Source of the DNA: Halanaerobiales bacterium
GTDB lineage: Bacteria > Bacillota > Halanaerobiia > Halanaerobiales > JADQBU01
NCBI GenBank assembly: GCA_016278435.1
Contig: JADQBU010000432.1
Location: 1-7,422 of the forward strand
Length of the DNA: 7,422 bases
Direction: 5' to 3'
Under the pieces are notes generated by a model. The model had not been told where the DNA came from. It made no database searches and worked only from the letters and a program-made list of their open reading frames with translations. Of the stretch, positions 5,577 to 7,422 are shown piece by piece (positions within the stretch are counted from its first letter, which is position 1; every line of letters begins with the position of its first letter). A program made the translations under genes and the position numbers.

Positions 5577-6483
5577 CGGCTTCAATTGAAAATTCTCCAA
5601 AATAATTTGTTCCCCAGACACCAGCTATTATCATAATTGCTCCCAGAATTTGAAACCAGTAAAAAGGCTCCTGACGAAAAAACACACCGGCAAATACAGA
5701 AACTACTGTTACTAGATTAGCATAAACTGCCGCCTGAAAGGCTTCAATTCTGGTCAAAGTAAAGTTCATCATAAAATAAGCGGCTACTGAGGAAAGTATC
5801 CCCAGATAAACCACCGAGACCAGAACTTTACCATTGCTTAGAGGTAAAAAATATTCTGTAAAATTATTATGAAATTCCTTTACTGCCAGTAGATTAAAAA
5901 TAATCGCACCTGACCACATCATGATAAAGGTTATTTCTACTGGTTTAAAATTTATCGATAAAATTCTGGTTAAAATATTATGAAACCCGGCCATTATAAC
6001 TGCCCCTAGCAAAAATATAATCCCGGCAAAATTGTTCTGTAAATCGAGACTACCCCTCATTAAAACTATAAACATAACCCCCACTACAGACAGTATTATA
6101 AAGGGGATTTGAACTTTTGTAGGTCTTTCTTTTAAAATAAAAGCTGCCATTATCGTAACTGCTACTGGTATCAAGGCAATCATTAGACCTGCTTCTGAGG
6201 AAGTCGTTCTTTTAATTCCCATAGTCTCAAATATAAAATATAGAACTGGCTGAACCAGAGCCAGTAATAATAATAACCTCATCCTTTTACCCCGGAAATC
6301 TATTTTTATAAATCCAAAAAACTTAAGTAGTGTCATAAAAATTGCTGCCAGGGCAAATCTCAGAGCAAGAATATGAAAGGTTGAAATTACCTCCAGACCT
6401 TCTTTTGTAAACATAAAAGAAAAACCAAAAATTATGCTATATCCCAACCCTGAAAATACCGGCAGATATTTTTGTGTTTCCAT
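5560..6483 (-). CDS. EamA-family (DMT) membrane transporter
   Basis: This is a drug/metabolite-transporter superfamily permease of the inner membrane, with a substrate I cannot predict. The 307 residues form about ten hydrophobic helices (roughly 8-26, 34-54, 68-86, 96-116, 123-142, 150-168, 181-201, 218-240, 248-268 and 274-294), which is two EamA repeats. SSEAGLMIALIPVAVTIMAAFILKERPT (95-122) in the first half and QAAVYANLVTVVSVFAGVFFRQEPF (250-274) in the second carry the typical EamA pattern of a helix ending in a charged E-R/E-P turn. The start is the ATG at 6483, with AGGGG (6492-6496) eight bases upstream. An in-frame ATG at 6540 would add 19 residues that overlap the methyltransferase gene. 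Its start is 11 bases after that gene's stop, so the two are probably one transcript. No functional link is apparent. The stop overlaps the convergent glgP stop. Confidence 0.92.
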   Translation of the reverse strand: METQKYLPVFSGLGYSIIFGFSFMFTKEGLEVISTFHILALRFALAAIFMTLLKFFGFIKIDFRGKRMRLLLLLALVQPVLYFIFETMGIKRTTSSEAGLMIALIPVAVTIMAAFILKERPTKVQIPFIILSVVGVMFIVLMRGSLDLQNNFAGIIFLLGAVIMAGFHNILTRILSINFKPVEITFIMMWSGAIIFNLLAVKEFHNNFTEYFLPLSNGKVLVSVVYLGILSSVAAYFMMNFTLTRIEAFQAAVYANLVTVVSVFAGVFFRQEPFYWFQILGAIMIIAGVWGTNYFGEFSIEAEKLPS

Positions 6484-6494
6484 TTCTTCATCCC

Positions 6495-7422
6495 CTAATT
6501 TGTTGGCGGCCAGGGTCCATAATACTGATAATAATGACACTCAATACCACCATTATAAAGTTTTCTTCTCTTACTGGCCTTCCTGCCAAAAAGTGTTTCA
6601 AAATCAGGATGAGCAGATAAAATATAGTAGGACCAGGTAGATAATGGTCTTAGTTTTTCACCTATATCCTGATATAATTTTTTAACCTCTTTCTCCTCGC
6701 TCAATCTTTCTCCATAGGGAGGATTAGTAATTATATAACCATATTTACGGCTGGTCTGAAAATCATTAAATTCCTGCTGTTGGAAATGTATTATATCTTC
6801 TACTCCTGCTTCCCGGGCATGATACCGGGCAATACCGATTACATTGTCATCCCGGTCATATCCCATTATTAAACGTGGCTCCATATCGTTTCTAATCTTA
6901 TCTCTGGCTTCTTCTCTGGCTTTTTTCCAGGTTTTAGCTGGTATATTGGGCCATTTCTCAGCAGCAAAGGTTCGATTAAGACCTGGTGCAATATTTTTGC
7001 CGAGTAAAGCGGTCTCAATAGGTATTGTTCCCGATCCACAGAAAGGATCAATCATAATTCTATCCTGACTCCATTTGCTTAAGTATATCATCGAAGCAGC
7101 AATAGTCTCCTGTAGTGGTGCTGTAGTCGATAATTTGCGGTAACCTCTTTTATGTAAACCATCCCCACTGGTATCAATGGTCAGGGTAGCTATATCTTTA
7201 TGTATAGAAACAAGTATTCTGTAGAGTGGTCCGTCTTCATCAAACCAGTTTTTCTTATACTTTTTTTGCAGATTATCGACAATAGCTTTTTTGACAATTG
7301 ACTGACAGCTGGGTACATTATGAAGTTGGGATTTAACAGATTTCCCCTGAACAGGAAACTCTGCATTTTCCGGTAACCAGCTGGACCAGGGTAATGAACT
7401 GGTCTGGTCATATAATTGATCA
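6495..7422 (-). CDS. rlmL: THUMP-domain class I SAM rRNA methyltransferase (3' part, cut by right edge)
   Basis: This belongs to the RlmL/YpsC family of 23S rRNA guanine-N2 methyltransferases; the E. coli member modifies G2445. The 308 residues in view lack the N-terminus (members are about 375-385 residues), including most of the THUMP RNA-binding domain. Residues 27-50 (GKSVKSQLHNVPSCQ onward) and 67-93, ending SGDGLHKRGY, match the linker region typical of the family. DPFCGSGT (125-132) is the SAM-binding motif I, and NPPYGERL (233-240) is the N-methyltransferase catalytic motif IV. The C-terminal HPDFETLFGRKASKRRKLYNG block is also family-typical. The frame runs open through the right edge, so an internal ATG at 7091 is not the start: it would remove conserved sequence. 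Exact target guanine is inferred from the family. The symbol follows E. coli; B. subtilis calls it YpsC. Confidence 0.92.
   Translation of the reverse strand, partial: DQLYDQTSSLPWSSWLPENAEFPVQGKSVKSQLHNVPSCQSIVKKAIVDNLQKKYKKNWFDEDGPLYRILVSIHKDIATLTIDTSGDGLHKRGYRKLSTTAPLQETIAASMIYLSKWSQDRIMIDPFCGSGTIPIETALLGKNIAPGLNRTFAAEKWPNIPAKTWKKAREEARDKIRNDMEPRLIMGYDRDDNVIGIARYHAREAGVEDIIHFQQQEFNDFQTSRKYGYIITNPPYGERLSEEKEVKKLYQDIGEKLRPLSTWSYYILSAHPDFETLFGRKASKRRKLYNGGIECHYYQYYGPWPPTN

Noticed and set aside
6484..6540. Longer EamA start at 6540
   Set aside because: It adds a non-helical 19-residue segment overlapping the methyltransferase 3' end. The ATG at 6483 has AGGGG at eight bases.
7190..7411. Minus-strand ORF of 73 codons near the right edge, and 6869-7051 minus
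   Set aside because: Both lie in a different frame inside the RlmL-type gene, whose own frame is open through the edge and carries family motifs.

Overview
The window is AT-rich and gene-dense, with seven protein-coding genes (two cut by the window edges), no RNA genes, no mobile elements and no gene-free stretch longer than about 155 bases. Genes for dipicolinic acid (DPA, the spore-core metabolite) synthase, strong AGGAGG-type ribosome binding sites and an order close to the Bacillus subtilis spoVF operon point to an endospore-forming low-GC Gram-positive. A clostridial anaerobe, perhaps of the Halanaerobiales, is my guess. The genus is not established from the sequence.

Region 1 (1-3771, minus strand) is a lysine/diaminopimelate/DPA gene cluster read right to left: dapB, dpaA (spoVFA), dpaB (spoVFB), asd, and the first 124 codons of a DapG-type aspartokinase. 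Aspartokinase and Asd supply aspartate semialdehyde. DapA, not in view and expected beyond the left edge, would condense it with pyruvate to the ring compound. DapB reduces that compound towards diaminopimelate and lysine for cell wall and protein, while DpaAB oxidises it to DPA for the spore core. The two enzymes that compete at this branch point are therefore adjacent. The spacing suggests layered control: a good vegetative-type (sigma-A) promoter before dapB, a sigma-K-like promoter between dapB and dpaA, and a consensus TATAAT before asd. The dapB-dpaA junction is the most interesting part. dpaA has no ATG, GTG or TTG at its natural 5' end and appears to start at a CTG. That CTG lies inside one arm of a 9-bp inverted repeat whose other arm lies upstream of the sigma-K-type -10 element. 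Transcripts reading through from dapB could hide the dpaA start, while transcripts from the sporulation promoter could not.

Region 2 (3772-5576, plus strand) is a divergent intergenic region followed by a single short-form alpha-glucan phosphorylase gene that ends in an intrinsic terminator.

Region 3 (5560-7422, minus strand) converges on the phosphorylase gene. It holds the 3' part of a THUMP-domain 23S rRNA methyltransferase gene (RlmL/YpsC type), followed 11 bases later by an EamA-family membrane transporter gene. The stop codons of the phosphorylase and the transporter overlap inside the loop of the terminator hairpin.

All proteins belong to known families. I found no new gene system. 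The candidates for something undescribed are regulatory, at the dapB-dpaA junction.
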